Shown here in pieces: positions 7,214-14,328 of a stretch of DNA of 32,769 nt. A program made the position numbers and the translations under genes. Positions within the stretch are counted from its first letter, which is position 1; each line of letters opens with the position of its first letter. Origin of the DNA: Oscillospiraceae bacterium (GTDB taxonomy: Bacteria > Bacillota > Clostridia > Oscillospirales > Oscillospiraceae); assembly GCA_017461585.1 (NCBI GenBank), contig JAFTYM010000008.1:1-32769 (forward strand), in the 5' to 3' direction. The notes beneath the pieces are model-generated. The model was not told the origin of the DNA, made no database searches, and saw only the letters and a program-made list of their open reading frames with translations.

Positions 7214-7286
7214 GGCAGCGGATGAAGGATTCGAACCCTCACAAACGGAGTCAGAGTCCGGTGTGCTACCATTACACAAATCCGCT
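7213..7286 (-). tRNA. tRNA-Gln (anticodon CUG)
   Basis: The minus strand folds as a 74-base cloverleaf with encoded CCA (complement of 7213-7215). The acceptor AGCGGAT pairs with ATCCGCT, the discriminator is G, and the D loop reads AATGGTAG. The anticodon loop CTCTGAC gives anticodon CUG, reading CAG (Gln). The T arm contains GGTTCGAATCC. The outermost pair of the anticodon stem is a C-U mismatch. Confidence 0.93.
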
Positions 7287-7299
7287 AAGCGCAAAATGT

Positions 7300-7328
7300 A
7301 TTATATCCACATAAGGGCATCTTGTCAA
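7300..7328 (-). promoter_or_regulatory. consensus promoter of tRNA-Gln
   Basis: On the minus strand TTGACA (complement of 7323-7328), a 17-base spacer and TATAAT (complement of 7300-7305) give a perfect sigma-A promoter. The start would be about 6 bases before the mature tRNA 5' end. Confidence 0.92.
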
Positions 7329-7370
7329 TAGTAAATTTCAAAATTTTTGAAATTTATTTTTATAAAGCTA

Positions 7371-7379
7371 TGTTATAAT
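7371..7379 (+). promoter_or_regulatory. extended -10 promoter of the MerR-family gene
   Basis: TGTTATAAT (TG-n-TATAAT, TATAAT at 7374-7379) has no good -35 box at the normal distance. It lies about 60 bases before the MerR-family start and is back to back with the tRNA-Gln promoter. Confidence 0.6.
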
Positions 7380-7439
7380 TTTATATATTGACATTTACCC
7401 AACGTAAAAGTGTACGTTAACTGCAAGGAGGCGTGGAAC

Positions 7440-8132
7440 ATGAAAATGAAATCCGTATGTGAAAAGACAGGTCTTACAGACCGCGCCGTGCGTTACTACA
7501 TTGAAGAAGAGCTTCTCTCCCCCTCTTTCGATGAAAACCACACAGGCAGACGCAGCTTTGATTTTTCAGAAAAGGACGTAGAGACACTTCTCAATATTTC
7601 CGTTCTGCGAAAATTCGGCTTTTCGGTCTCTGAGATACGCACAATGACAGCTTCTCCTGATAAGATAAACGAAATTATTGAAGACTTAAAGCAGCGCAAG
7701 AAGCAGGAGATAGAAACCGAACAAAAGTTGCTTGACGCACTAGCTGCACTTGAAAGCGAGGATTACACCATGGGAAAACTTTCAGAAAAGCTCAAAAAAC
7801 CTGCAAAAAATCTCCCTGCACCTAAAGATGCCATGAAATGGTCATTTTTCAAGGTAACGGTACTCAACCGTAAAAAGCTGATAGTTTTAAATGACGCAGC
7901 GGAGTGTATGCTCATAAAAGACCGCCTCAAAAGAGCAGGCATCCCTTACTTTTTCAAAACCACCACCTCCCGTGGCTTCTGGGGCAACACCGCAAGTGTG
8001 GGTGCTGCTATGAGAACATATTCAGCAGGTGTATCACATGTGGACATGGAAGGTCCCAACTACTATGTCTATTACTTCTATGTCAGCCGCAAAAACTACG
8101 CAAAAGCAAAATCGGTCATACGCAAAAAATAA
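7440..8132 (+). CDS. MerR-family regulator with a C-terminal DUF2007-like domain
   Basis: A 230-residue transcription factor. The ATG at 7440 is chosen because AAGGAGG ends 8 bases before it; an in-frame GTG at 7410 has no such site. Residues 1-70 form the winged helix of MerR proteins (TDRAVRYYIEEELL, then GRRSFDFSEKDVETL and LRKFGFSVSEI). Residues about 80-115 are a charged dimerising coiled coil. Residues 137-230 form an alpha-beta domain containing AECMLIKDRLKRAGIPYFF and ending YYFYVSRKNYAKAKSVI. That looks like a DUF2007 / putative signal-transducing fold in place of a Cys-rich metal site or drug-binding domain. The ligand is unknown. A terminator separates it from the importer operon, which it could still regulate. 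Confidence 0.85.
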   Translation: MKMKSVCEKTGLTDRAVRYYIEEELLSPSFDENHTGRRSFDFSEKDVETLLNISVLRKFGFSVSEIRTMTASPDKINEIIEDLKQRKKQEIETEQKLLDALAALESEDYTMGKLSEKLKKPAKNLPAPKDAMKWSFFKVTVLNRKKLIVLNDAAECMLIKDRLKRAGIPYFFKTTTSRGFWGNTASVGAAMRTYSAGVSHVDMEGPNYYVYYFYVSRKNYAKAKSVIRKK

Positions 8133-8138
8133 CACTTA

Positions 8139-8168
8139 CCGCACATCTTAACAGGTGTGCGGTTTTTT
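8139..8168 (+). terminator. terminator after the MerR-family gene
   Basis: CCGCACATC (8139-8147) pairs with GGTGTGCGG (8154-8162) through one G-T pair, followed by six T residues (8163-8168). It begins 6 bases after the stop codon. Confidence 0.88.
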
Positions 8169-8202
8169 GCAAATTTACAGTTCCATTTTACCAATAATTT
8201 AA

Positions 8203-8214
8203 CCCCCCTAGGGG
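8203..8214. promoter_or_regulatory. CCCCTAGGGG palindrome, candidate metal-regulator operator
   Basis: A perfect 10-bp palindrome CCCCTAGGGG (8205-8214) in a run of six C lies about 40 bases upstream of the predicted start of the importer transcript. C/G-tract dyads of this kind are typical of operators for CsoR/RcnR-family copper and nickel/cobalt repressors. No such regulator is encoded in the window, so this is a candidate only. Confidence 0.4.
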
Positions 8215-8241
8215 CTTAAAGAACGATGTTTTATATTGTAT

Positions 8242-8247
8242 TATAAT
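8242..8247 (+). promoter_or_regulatory. -10 box of the importer operon
   Basis: TATAAT at 8242-8247 lies just before the structured leader; transcription would start near 8254. The hexamer 17 bases upstream is a poor -35 box, and the best match (TTAAAG, 8216-8221) is 20 bases away. This points to an activated or otherwise regulated promoter. MerR-type activators use long spacers, but no dyad is visible inside this one. Confidence 0.5.
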
Positions 8248-8255
8248 ATTAGAAA

Positions 8256-8358
8256 TGCCCCGACCGGCTGGCACCGAATCGGGGCTGCCCACCCGAAATC
8301 TCAAGACAAAGGGCAGGACAAGTATATTATACACTGTCCTGTACAAAAAAGAAAGGAC
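8256..8358 (+). promoter_or_regulatory. structured leader RNA of the metal importer operon, riboswitch-like
   Basis: Three consecutive hairpins fill the leader: GCCCCGA (8257-8263) with TCGGGGC (8279-8285), TGCCC (8286-8290) with GGGCA (8311-8315), and AGGACA (8315-8320) with TGTCCT (8335-8340), the last extended by GTAT/ATAC. Alternatives exist. TGCCC occurs twice (8256-8260 and 8286-8290), so GGGCA has two partners. GTCCT (8336-8340) can pair either upstream or with AGGAC (8354-8358), which is the ribosome binding site of the binding-protein gene. That is the layout of a translational switch. I could not match it to a riboswitch class I know, including the NiCo sequence as I remember it. 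Confidence 0.5.
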
Positions 8359-8366
8359 TTTAAAAA

Positions 8367-9959
8367 ATGAAAATCAAAAAAATCTCCACTCTCATTCTCG
8401 CCGCTTTTATGATGCTCAGCATTTTCACAGGCTGCGGCAAAAAAGATGTCAACACTCCCCGTGACAAAGAGAGCGTTGTTATCGCCATAACCACAGAGTC
8501 TACAACTCTTGACCCCACACAGGGCTGGGGACACGGCGCAATGCCCCTTATTCAGAGCACGCTCTTAAAATACAACAGCGACATGACCTTCGCTTACGAC
8601 CTTGCAACAGAGTATAAAATAGACGACACAGGTCTTATATACACCTTCAAGCTCCGAGAAGACGCTTATTTCACAGACGGAGAAAAGGTCACCTCCTCCG
8701 ACGTTGCTTTTACTTACATGACAGCAAAGGATTCAGGCTCTTCCGTTGACCTGACCTTTATCGAGAGTATTGAAACTCCCAACGATACTACTGTCATCTT
8801 CAATATGTCCAAGCCCACTTCTGTGTTCTTGAACACAGTTGCCTCAGTCGGCATAGTTCCCGAGCACGCTTACTCCGACAGTTACGGCTCCAACCCCATC
8901 GGTTCAGGTCCGTGGAAGTTCGTTCAATGGAACGTTCAGGAGCAGCTGATGCTCACAGCAAATGAAAACTACTACGGCGGCGCACCTGCCATCAAAAACG
9001 TGACTATTGTATTCATGTCCGAGGATGCAGCCTTTGCAGCTGTTAAATCTGGACAGGTGGACGTTGCACTTACCGCCGCAACACTCGCAAAGACGGAGAT
9101 TGAAGGCTATCACCTTGAAGTTGTCTCCACAGTTGATAACCGCGGCTTTACCCTCCCCCTCACTCCCGCAGGCGGCACAACTCCCGACGGATACCCCATG
9201 GGCAACGATGTAACCTGCAACCTTGAGATAAGACAGGCTATCGCCTACTGTATCGACCGCGACATGGTTGCAGAAGCAGCAGTAAACGGCTTTGCAACTC
9301 CCTGCTACTCCGAAAACGACGGCATGCCCTGGAATAACCCCGAAGTAGCCATTGAAACAGACGTTGAATATGCAAAGAAGCTTTTAGCCGATAACGGCTG
9401 GGCAGATACAGACGGCGACGGCATCGTTGAGAAAAACGGTGTAAAGGCTGAGTTTACAGTTCTCTATCCCTCGGGTGACAGCGTAAGACAGGCAGTTGCA
9501 ATGGCTGCCGCTCAACAGGTAAAGGAGATCGGCATCAGCATCACCGTTGAGGGCACAAGCTGGGACGATATCTCCAAGAGAATGTTCTCAAACGCAGTTA
9601 TGATGGGCTGGGGCGCAGCAAATCCTTATGAGAGCTACAGCCTCTATCACTCCGGTGGGGCACTTAAAGACGACTACTATAACCCTGAAGGCCTTATGGA
9701 TGAAACCGTAGACGGCTACCTCGAAAAAGCCATGAGCGCAACAACAGTTGAAGAAGCATATAACTACTGGAAGCTTGCACAATGGGACGGCGAAACAGGT
9801 ACATCCATGGAGGGCATCTGCCCCTGGGTATGGATAGTCAACGTAAACCACCTTTACTATGTACGCGACGGTCTTGACATCGGCGTACACGCACTTCACA
9901 CTCACGGTGGCTCAATGCCCATACTCTCCAATATCCACGAGTGGACATGGAGTGAATAA
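8367..9959 (+). CDS. ABC importer substrate-binding lipoprotein, family 5 (nickel/peptide type)
   Basis: A 530-residue exported lipoprotein: basic N-terminus, hydrophobic segment, and lipobox FTGC with Cys23. The mature part has the SBP_bac_5 fold shared by OppA, DppA and NikA: the early repeated motif YKIDDTGLIYTFKLREDAYFTDGE and later LEIRQAIAYCIDR and YAKKLLADNGW. The C-terminus is His-bearing (HALHTHGG, then NIHEWTW), a signature I associate with nickel- or cobalt-binding members. It captures substrate outside the membrane for the two permeases and two ATPases encoded next. Metal cargo is favoured by the His-rich extension on the second ATPase; peptide cargo is the alternative. AAAGGA precedes the start, within reach of the leader RNA. 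Confidence 0.85.
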   Translation: MKIKKISTLILAAFMMLSIFTGCGKKDVNTPRDKESVVIAITTESTTLDPTQGWGHGAMPLIQSTLLKYNSDMTFAYDLATEYKIDDTGLIYTFKLREDAYFTDGEKVTSSDVAFTYMTAKDSGSSVDLTFIESIETPNDTTVIFNMSKPTSVFLNTVASVGIVPEHAYSDSYGSNPIGSGPWKFVQWNVQEQLMLTANENYYGGAPAIKNVTIVFMSEDAAFAAVKSGQVDVALTAATLAKTEIEGYHLEVVSTVDNRGFTLPLTPAGGTTPDGYPMGNDVTCNLEIRQAIAYCIDRDMVAEAAVNGFATPCYSENDGMPWNNPEVAIETDVEYAKKLLADNGWADTDGDGIVEKNGVKAEFTVLYPSGDSVRQAVAMAAAQQVKEIGISITVEGTSWDDISKRMFSNAVMMGWGAANPYESYSLYHSGGALKDDYYNPEGLMDETVDGYLEKAMSATTVEEAYNYWKLAQWDGETGTSMEGICPWVWIVNVNHLYYVRDGLDIGVHALHTHGGSMPILSNIHEWTWSE

Positions 9960-9970
9960 ACTCAAAGCGT

Positions 9971-9997
9971 TAACCTGCGTACTCTATACGCAGGTTA
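9971..9997 (+). repeat. intercistronic hairpin between binding-protein and permease genes
   Basis: A perfect 11-bp stem (9971-9981 with 9987-9997, loop CTCTA) without a T tract. Such hairpins protect the upstream mRNA and let the binding protein be made in excess over the permeases. Confidence 0.7.
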
Positions 9998-10021
9998 GCC
10001 TTGCGAAAGGAGAAAAAGCTT

Positions 10022-11017
10022 ATGACAGGAACCGCGGCAAGACTTGCCAAGATTTTCCTTAGATATGGCTTTAAGATAATAACACTGCTTCTGGCTGTCA
10101 GCATCGTTTCATTTGTTCTTGTCAGCGCATCACCCGTAGATCCGGTTCAGCAGTATATTCTAAGTCTGGGCACAACCGTATCGGACGAGCAGCGAGCTGA
10201 AATAGAAGAGTACTGGGGTGTAAATGAAGCGCCTGTAGAGCGGTATTTTAACTGGCTGTCATCTCTCTTAAAGGGTGATTTCGGCACTTCCCTTTTATAC
10301 CGCCGCCCCGTCATTGACATTATCGGTGAGAGATTTGTAAACTCCCTTGCCCTTATGCTCTGCGCTTGGGTATTTTCGGGAATTATCGGCTTTGCTCTGG
10401 GATGCGTTATGGGCATGTACAAGGACAGACTGGCAGACAGCATTATAAAGAAGATTTGCTACGTTTTAAGCAGTATTCCCACCTTTTGGCTGGGACTTCT
10501 GTTCCTGCTTGTGTTTGCAGTTATCCTCGGTTGGTTTCCCATCGGCTTTTCAACTCCCATAGGTGTACAGGAAAGCGACGTAAGTATATGGCAGAGACTT
10601 CATCACCTTGTGCTGCCTGCCCTCACACTCAGCCTTATGTCCTTTGCAAATATTGCTCTGCACACAAGACAGAAGCTTATAGACGTATTAAGCAGCGAGT
10701 ATGTCCTCTTTGCAAGAGCACGCGGTGAGAGTAAATGGGAGATTTTCAAAAGACACGGTTTTCGAAATATACTTCTCCCTGCAATCACCCTTCAGTTCGC
10801 ATCCTTTGCAGAGCTTTTCGGTGGCTCTGTACTGGCTGAAAACGTATTTTCATACCCCGGACTCGGCTCTGCTGTTTCCGCAGCAGGACTTAACTCCGAC
10901 CTTCCCCTGCTTTTGGGTGTAACCCTGTTTTCCGCACTGTTTGTATGCGTGGGCAACATGATTGCAAACCTCCTCTACGGTCTTATTGACCCCCAGATAA
11001 AGGAGGCGCAGGAATGA
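10022..11017 (+). CDS. ABC importer inner-membrane permease 1 (DppB/NikB type)
   Basis: A 331-residue integral membrane protein with about six transmembrane helices. The start at 10022 follows AAAGGAG by 9 bases; the in-frame TTG at 10001 is less likely. It has the long extracytoplasmic loop after helix 1 (VDPVQQYI through GDFGTSLLYRRPV) seen in DppB/NikB proteins. The EAA coupling motif EYVLFARARGESKWEIFKRH contacts an ATPase. GSVLAENVFSYPGLG is a family signature near the C-terminus. It pairs with permease 2, whose ATG overlaps this stop codon (ATGA), to form the transport channel. Confidence 0.9.
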   Translation: MTGTAARLAKIFLRYGFKIITLLLAVSIVSFVLVSASPVDPVQQYILSLGTTVSDEQRAEIEEYWGVNEAPVERYFNWLSSLLKGDFGTSLLYRRPVIDIIGERFVNSLALMLCAWVFSGIIGFALGCVMGMYKDRLADSIIKKICYVLSSIPTFWLGLLFLLVFAVILGWFPIGFSTPIGVQESDVSIWQRLHHLVLPALTLSLMSFANIALHTRQKLIDVLSSEYVLFARARGESKWEIFKRHGFRNILLPAITLQFASFAELFGGSVLAENVFSYPGLGSAVSAAGLNSDLPLLLGVTLFSALFVCVGNMIANLLYGLIDPQIKEAQE

Positions 11018-11838
11018 AAAAGATGAACAGACGCACAAAAGTGCTTATCTTTACAATCATCATGGCGCTTATAATAATCGCCGCGTACATAGCAGGCGCC
11101 CTTATCCCCGATTCTGCAGTAGAAGCGGACTTTACCTGCATCAAGCAGCCGCCCTCTTTAAAGCATCCCTTCGGAACGGATGCATTGGGCCGTGACCTGT
11201 TTTTACGCACCTTAAAGGGCATTTCCGTCAGCATGACCATTGGCATCGTCGCATCCCTAATAAGCGCCGTAGTGGCCGTTTTAATCGGTGTAGCGGCAGC
11301 TACAGGCTCCAAAAAGGTTGATGCTGTTATAAACTGGATAATCGACCTTGTCATGGGCGTTCCCCACACGGTTCTGGTTATTCTCATCTCCTTTGCCTTC
11401 GGCAGAGGTCTTAAGGGACTTTTGATCGGCGTCGCCGCAACTCATTGGTGCAGCCTTGCCCGTCTTATCCGAAGCGAGGTCATGCAGCTGAGATCTCAGC
11501 AGTATATTGCAGTTTCCCGCAGACTTGGCAAATCCAGCGGATGGATCCTGACACACCACCTGCTGCCCCACCTTGTCCCCCAGTTTTTTGTAGGACTTGT
11601 ACTCATGTTCCCCCACGCAATATTACATGAAGCATCCATTTCCTTCCTCGGTTACGGACTTCCTCCCGAGCAGCCTGCAATAGGCATCATTCTCTCCGAG
11701 AGCATGAAATATATCTCCTCGGGAATGTGGTGGACGGCGGTTTTCCCCGGCATCGTTCTTGTACTTATCGTACTTCTCATTGACCGCTTAGGCGACAATC
11801 TCCGCATGATAATCGACCCCTACAGCGCACAGGAATAA
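11014..11838 (+). CDS. ABC importer inner-membrane permease 2 (DppC/NikC type)
   Basis: A 274-residue permease overlapping the previous gene by 4 bases. After an N-terminal helix comes HPFGTDALGRDLFLR, the signature of DppC/NikC-type subunits, then about five more helices. The coupling segment is SQQYIAVSRRLGKSSGWILTHH; ASISFLGYGLPPEQPAIG is the conserved C-terminal motif. The histidines in the coupling region (LTHHLLPH) are a common family feature and not evidence for metal by themselves. Confidence 0.9.
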   Translation: MKKMNRRTKVLIFTIIMALIIIAAYIAGALIPDSAVEADFTCIKQPPSLKHPFGTDALGRDLFLRTLKGISVSMTIGIVASLISAVVAVLIGVAAATGSKKVDAVINWIIDLVMGVPHTVLVILISFAFGRGLKGLLIGVAATHWCSLARLIRSEVMQLRSQQYIAVSRRLGKSSGWILTHHLLPHLVPQFFVGLVLMFPHAILHEASISFLGYGLPPEQPAIGIILSESMKYISSGMWWTAVFPGIVLVLIVLLIDRLGDNLRMIIDPYSAQE

Positions 11839-11851
11839 AGGAGGATATGAC

Positions 11852-12787
11852 ATGGAATCTAAATACGACTCCCTTTTGGAGATACACGACCTGTCCGTAT
11901 CCTTCAAGATGTACGACAAGGCACTGGAGCAGACAGACCTGCAGGTAATTTCCGACCTGCACCTGACCGTCCGTCCGGGAGAGATAGTGGCTGTCGCAGG
12001 TTCATCGGGTTCAGGAAAGAGCCTTCTCGCCTCGGCAATACTGGGTATTCTCCCGGGTAACGCAACTGTAGGCGGACACCTTCACTACAAGGGACTTGAG
12101 CTTACACCGGAACGCCAAATAAACTTACGCGGTACCGAGATAGCACTCATCCCCCAATCGGTTGCTTATCTTGACCCACTCATGAAAGTCGGCAAGCAGG
12201 CAGACGGACACAAAAAGCCTTATCCCACAGAAAAGCGCCGCGGTCTTTTCAAGCGTTTCGGTCTCCCTGAGAAAACAGAAAATCTTTACCCCTTCCAGTT
12301 ATCGGGCGGCATGGCAAGACGTGTTCTCGTCTCAACCGCTTTAATAACCGACGCAGAGCTTATAATCGCAGACGAGCCCACACCCGGCATGAGCCTTGAT
12401 CAGGCTCTGGAGGCGCTTAAAATGTTCCGTGAGCTTGCAAACGAGGGCAAAGCCATAATCCTCATCACCCACGACATTGACCTTGCCTTTGAATTTGCAG
12501 ACCGCGTTGCTGTATTCTATGCTGGAACTACCGTTGAAGTCGCAGATACAGAGGATTTCAGACGCGGCCCCGAGTATCTTCGCCACCCCTACTCAAAGGC
12601 GCTTTGGAACGCGCTTCCCCAAAACGGCTTTAAGCCTATAGACGGCTTCCAGCCTTACGCGGGAAATCTGCCCACCGGCTGCCTGTTTAATCCCCGATGC
12701 CCCTACGCGACCGTTGAGTGCAGAATGAAAACACCGCCTGTTACCCGTATCAGAGGCGGAGAAGTGAGGTGCTTCCATGCGACTTGA
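11852..12787 (+). CDS. ABC importer ATPase 1 (DppD/NikD type)
   Basis: A 311-residue ATP-binding subunit. Seen: Walker A GSSGSGKS (50-57), Q-loop PQSVAYLDPL, signature LSGGMARR, Walker B LIIADEPTPG, and H-loop THDIDLA. The C-terminal third has the oligo_HPY-type extension with spaced cysteines (CLFNPRCPYATVEC), known to bind an iron-sulfur cluster in some DppD proteins. AAGGAGG precedes the ATG, 13 bases after permease 2. Its last 11 bases overlap the start of ATPase 2, with which it would form a heterodimer. Confidence 0.9.
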   Translation: MESKYDSLLEIHDLSVSFKMYDKALEQTDLQVISDLHLTVRPGEIVAVAGSSGSGKSLLASAILGILPGNATVGGHLHYKGLELTPERQINLRGTEIALIPQSVAYLDPLMKVGKQADGHKKPYPTEKRRGLFKRFGLPEKTENLYPFQLSGGMARRVLVSTALITDAELIIADEPTPGMSLDQALEALKMFRELANEGKAIILITHDIDLAFEFADRVAVFYAGTTVEVADTEDFRRGPEYLRHPYSKALWNALPQNGFKPIDGFQPYAGNLPTGCLFNPRCPYATVECRMKTPPVTRIRGGEVRCFHAT

Positions 12788-13871
12788 GGCTAAAAACTTA
12801 AGCTTCCGCTACGACAGGAAGCTGCCTTGGATATTTAAGGACCGTAGTCTCTGCGTTGAAAGCGGAGAGCGTGTCGCCCTCTTCGCTCCCAGCGGTTACG
12901 GAAAGACAACTCTTGCACTGCTCCTTGCAGGCTACCTCACCCCCACTGAGGGCGAGGTACTGCTTGACGGCGCTCCCCTGCCAACTAAAGGTGTTTGCCC
13001 TGTTCAGCTTATATATCAGCACCCAGAAAAAGCCATAAATCCCCGTTGGAAGCTGAAAAAGGTTCTAGAGGAGAGCGGCGAGCTGAACATGGACATCCTC
13101 CATGCCTTCGGTATTGAAGACGCATGGCTGGAACGCTACCCCAGAGAACTGTCAGGCGGCGAGCTGCAGAGATTCTGTGTTGCCCGCGCACTTATGAGCG
13201 GAGCAGAATTTCTTATTTGTGACGAGATAAGTACCATGCTGGACGTTATCACACAGGCGCAGATATGGAACGTAGTTTTGGACGAGGCAAAAAAGCGCGG
13301 CATGGGAATTATCGCCGTAACACACAACCGACACCTTGCCGAGCGCATCTGCGACAGAGTTATTGATTTAAGTAAAATTGACGAAGGAGATTTAAATATG
13401 CATCATCACGATCACGACCATGTACACCCCCACGATCACGGACACTCTCACGATCACGGTCACACACACGACCACCACGAGCACGAGCACAAACACTATC
13501 ATGTACACGACCACGACCATGGCGATGAGCACGGTCACGGACACTCTCACAACCATCACGACCACCATCAGCACGCCCACGGTCACACACATTCCCACCC
13601 CCACGACCATACCCACGGAGACGAGCATTGCCATACCCATGAGGATCTACACGCAGTATGTGACGAGGGGCATGCAAGTGCAGAACTGCTTGCTCTCATG
13701 CGCTATATGACAGGTCATAACGTCTCCCACGCAAAAGAACTTGCCGACCTCGCAGTTAAGCTCCGTGACACCGTCGGTGAGAATGCATACAACGGCGTAA
13801 TGGCTGCCGTAGCGGATTATGAACGCGGTAATGAGAAGCTTGCCGCTGTTTTGGCTGTACTGGATAAATAA
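12777..13871 (+). CDS. ABC importer ATPase 2 fused to a His-rich metal-binding region and a C-terminal helical domain
   Basis: A 364-residue composite. Residues 1-200 are a minimal NikE/DppF-like ATPase: Walker A is APSGYGKT (37-44, first Gly replaced by Ala), Q-loop in IYQHPEKAINPRW, signature LSGGELQR, Walker B FLICDEIST and H-loop VTHNRH. The usual C-terminal oligopeptide extension is missing. Residues 208-299 contain 43 His among 92 residues, mostly as DH, GH and TH steps, plus two Cys; such stretches bind Ni, Co or Zn. Residues 300-364 form an amphipathic helical domain (LLALMRYMTGHNVSHAKELADLA) that I recall from small clostridial His-rich proteins. The fusion links ATP hydrolysis to intracellular metal storage or gating. 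An internal start may also release the His-rich part alone. Confidence 0.85.
   Translation: MRLEAKNLSFRYDRKLPWIFKDRSLCVESGERVALFAPSGYGKTTLALLLAGYLTPTEGEVLLDGAPLPTKGVCPVQLIYQHPEKAINPRWKLKKVLEESGELNMDILHAFGIEDAWLERYPRELSGGELQRFCVARALMSGAEFLICDEISTMLDVITQAQIWNVVLDEAKKRGMGIIAVTHNRHLAERICDRVIDLSKIDEGDLNMHHHDHDHVHPHDHGHSHDHGHTHDHHEHEHKHYHVHDHDHGDEHGHGHSHNHHDHHQHAHGHTHSHPHDHTHGDEHCHTHEDLHAVCDEGHASAELLALMRYMTGHNVSHAKELADLAVKLRDTVGENAYNGVMAAVADYERGNEKLAAVLAVLDK
13398..13871 (+). CDS. putative independently translated His-rich metallochaperone (in-frame internal start)
   Basis: Inside the ATPase 2 gene, ATG at 13398 (codon 208) begins exactly at the His-rich stretch and is preceded by AAGGAG (13384-13389) with an ideal 8-base spacing. 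Translation from here yields a 157-residue protein: 92 residues with 43 His, then a 65-residue helical domain. A strong ribosome binding site at a domain border is unlikely to be chance. It suggests either a former separate gene that lost the intervening stop codon, or deliberate production of both the fused ATPase and the free chaperone. Function, by analogy with HypB or SlyD His tails, would be nickel or cobalt storage; this is inference. Confidence 0.55.
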   Translation: MHHHDHDHVHPHDHGHSHDHGHTHDHHEHEHKHYHVHDHDHGDEHGHGHSHNHHDHHQHAHGHTHSHPHDHTHGDEHCHTHEDLHAVCDEGHASAELLALMRYMTGHNVSHAKELADLAVKLRDTVGENAYNGVMAAVADYERGNEKLAAVLAVLDK

Positions 13872-13890
13872 AAAAATATTGCCAAAACTG

Positions 13891-13919
13891 TTGACAAGTC
13901 ATCATTCTTATGTAACAAT
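13891..13919 (+). promoter_or_regulatory. probable promoter of the acyl carrier protein gene
   Basis: TTGACA (13891-13896) and, after 17 bases, AACAAT (13914-13919), with an extended TG at 13911-13912. The -10 box is weak but the -35 box is perfect. It gives a leader of about 80 bases before the ACP start. Confidence 0.55.
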
Positions 13920-14006
13920 ACAGCCGCTAAGGTAAAATTTCTATGCCCCTGTTTTTGGCATTTAATTAATAATTTTTTACCGAAATTCAGAAAGGTGTGT
14001 ATTTAA

Positions 14007-14261
14007 ATGTTTGAAAAAATTCAGCAGAACGTTATTGAGGCAGTAGCAAACCAGCTTGAGATGGATCCCGCAGATATTACAAGTGAAACTTCCCTTACAG
14101 AAGAGCTCAAGCTCGACTCTCTCGACTTCGTAGAGGTTTGCATCGCTCTTGAAGATATCTACGGTGTAGAGTTTGACACAGAAGAGCTCTCCAAGTCCAT
14201 GTCCGCTTCCACAACAGTAAACGACGTTGTAGAGTACCTCATCTCCCTCGGCGTAAACTAA
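14007..14261 (+). CDS. acpP: acyl carrier protein
   Basis: An 84-residue acidic four-helix protein that carries acyl chains on a phosphopantetheine arm in fatty acid synthesis. The arm attaches to Ser38 in LDSLDFVE. Length and acidity are standard. AAAGG precedes the ATG by about 11 bases. It stands alone with its own promoter and terminator and not in a fab cluster, so it might be the main ACP or a specialised one. The oxoamine synthase at 1328-2503 could use an ACP-bound substrate, but nothing links them directly. Confidence 0.9.
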   Translation: MFEKIQQNVIEAVANQLEMDPADITSETSLTEELKLDSLDFVEVCIALEDIYGVEFDTEELSKSMSASTTVNDVVEYLISLGVN

Positions 14262-14274
14262 ATAACAATTATTC

Positions 14275-14304
14275 ATCCCCTGTCGTCTCCGGCAGGGGAT
14301 TTTT
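14275..14304 (+). terminator. terminator after acpP
   Basis: ATCCCCTG (14275-14282) pairs with CAGGGGAT (14293-14300), followed by T residues. It begins 14 bases after the acpP stop. Confidence 0.85.
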
Positions 14305-14328
14305 GTATATATTCATGCAAACATGGAA

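Noticed and set aside
8256-8340. Known riboswitch classes (NiCo, ZTP, cobalamin, fluoride, guanidine)
   Set aside because: CCGGCTGG recalls part of the ZTP motif and GGACAAG part of guanidine-III, but the remaining conserved parts and spacing of either are missing. No B12 box or fluoride core is present.
8255-8464. Possible small leader gene starting ATG at the 5' end of the importer transcript
   Set aside because: There is no ribosome binding site, and the frame overlaps the start of the binding-protein gene. The stretch is better explained as structured RNA.
13384-13677. CRISPR array or other structured DNA repeat
   Set aside because: The repetition is at codon level in a His-rich protein. 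There are no constant repeats with unique spacers of regular length here or elsewhere in the window.
13360-13710. Open frames in other phases through the His codon repeats (Thr-rich on plus, Arg- or Val-rich on minus)
   Set aside because: Repeats of CAC/CAT with GAC, GGT or ACA codons keep all frames open. Only the His frame continues a clear ATPase and has a proper internal ribosome binding site.
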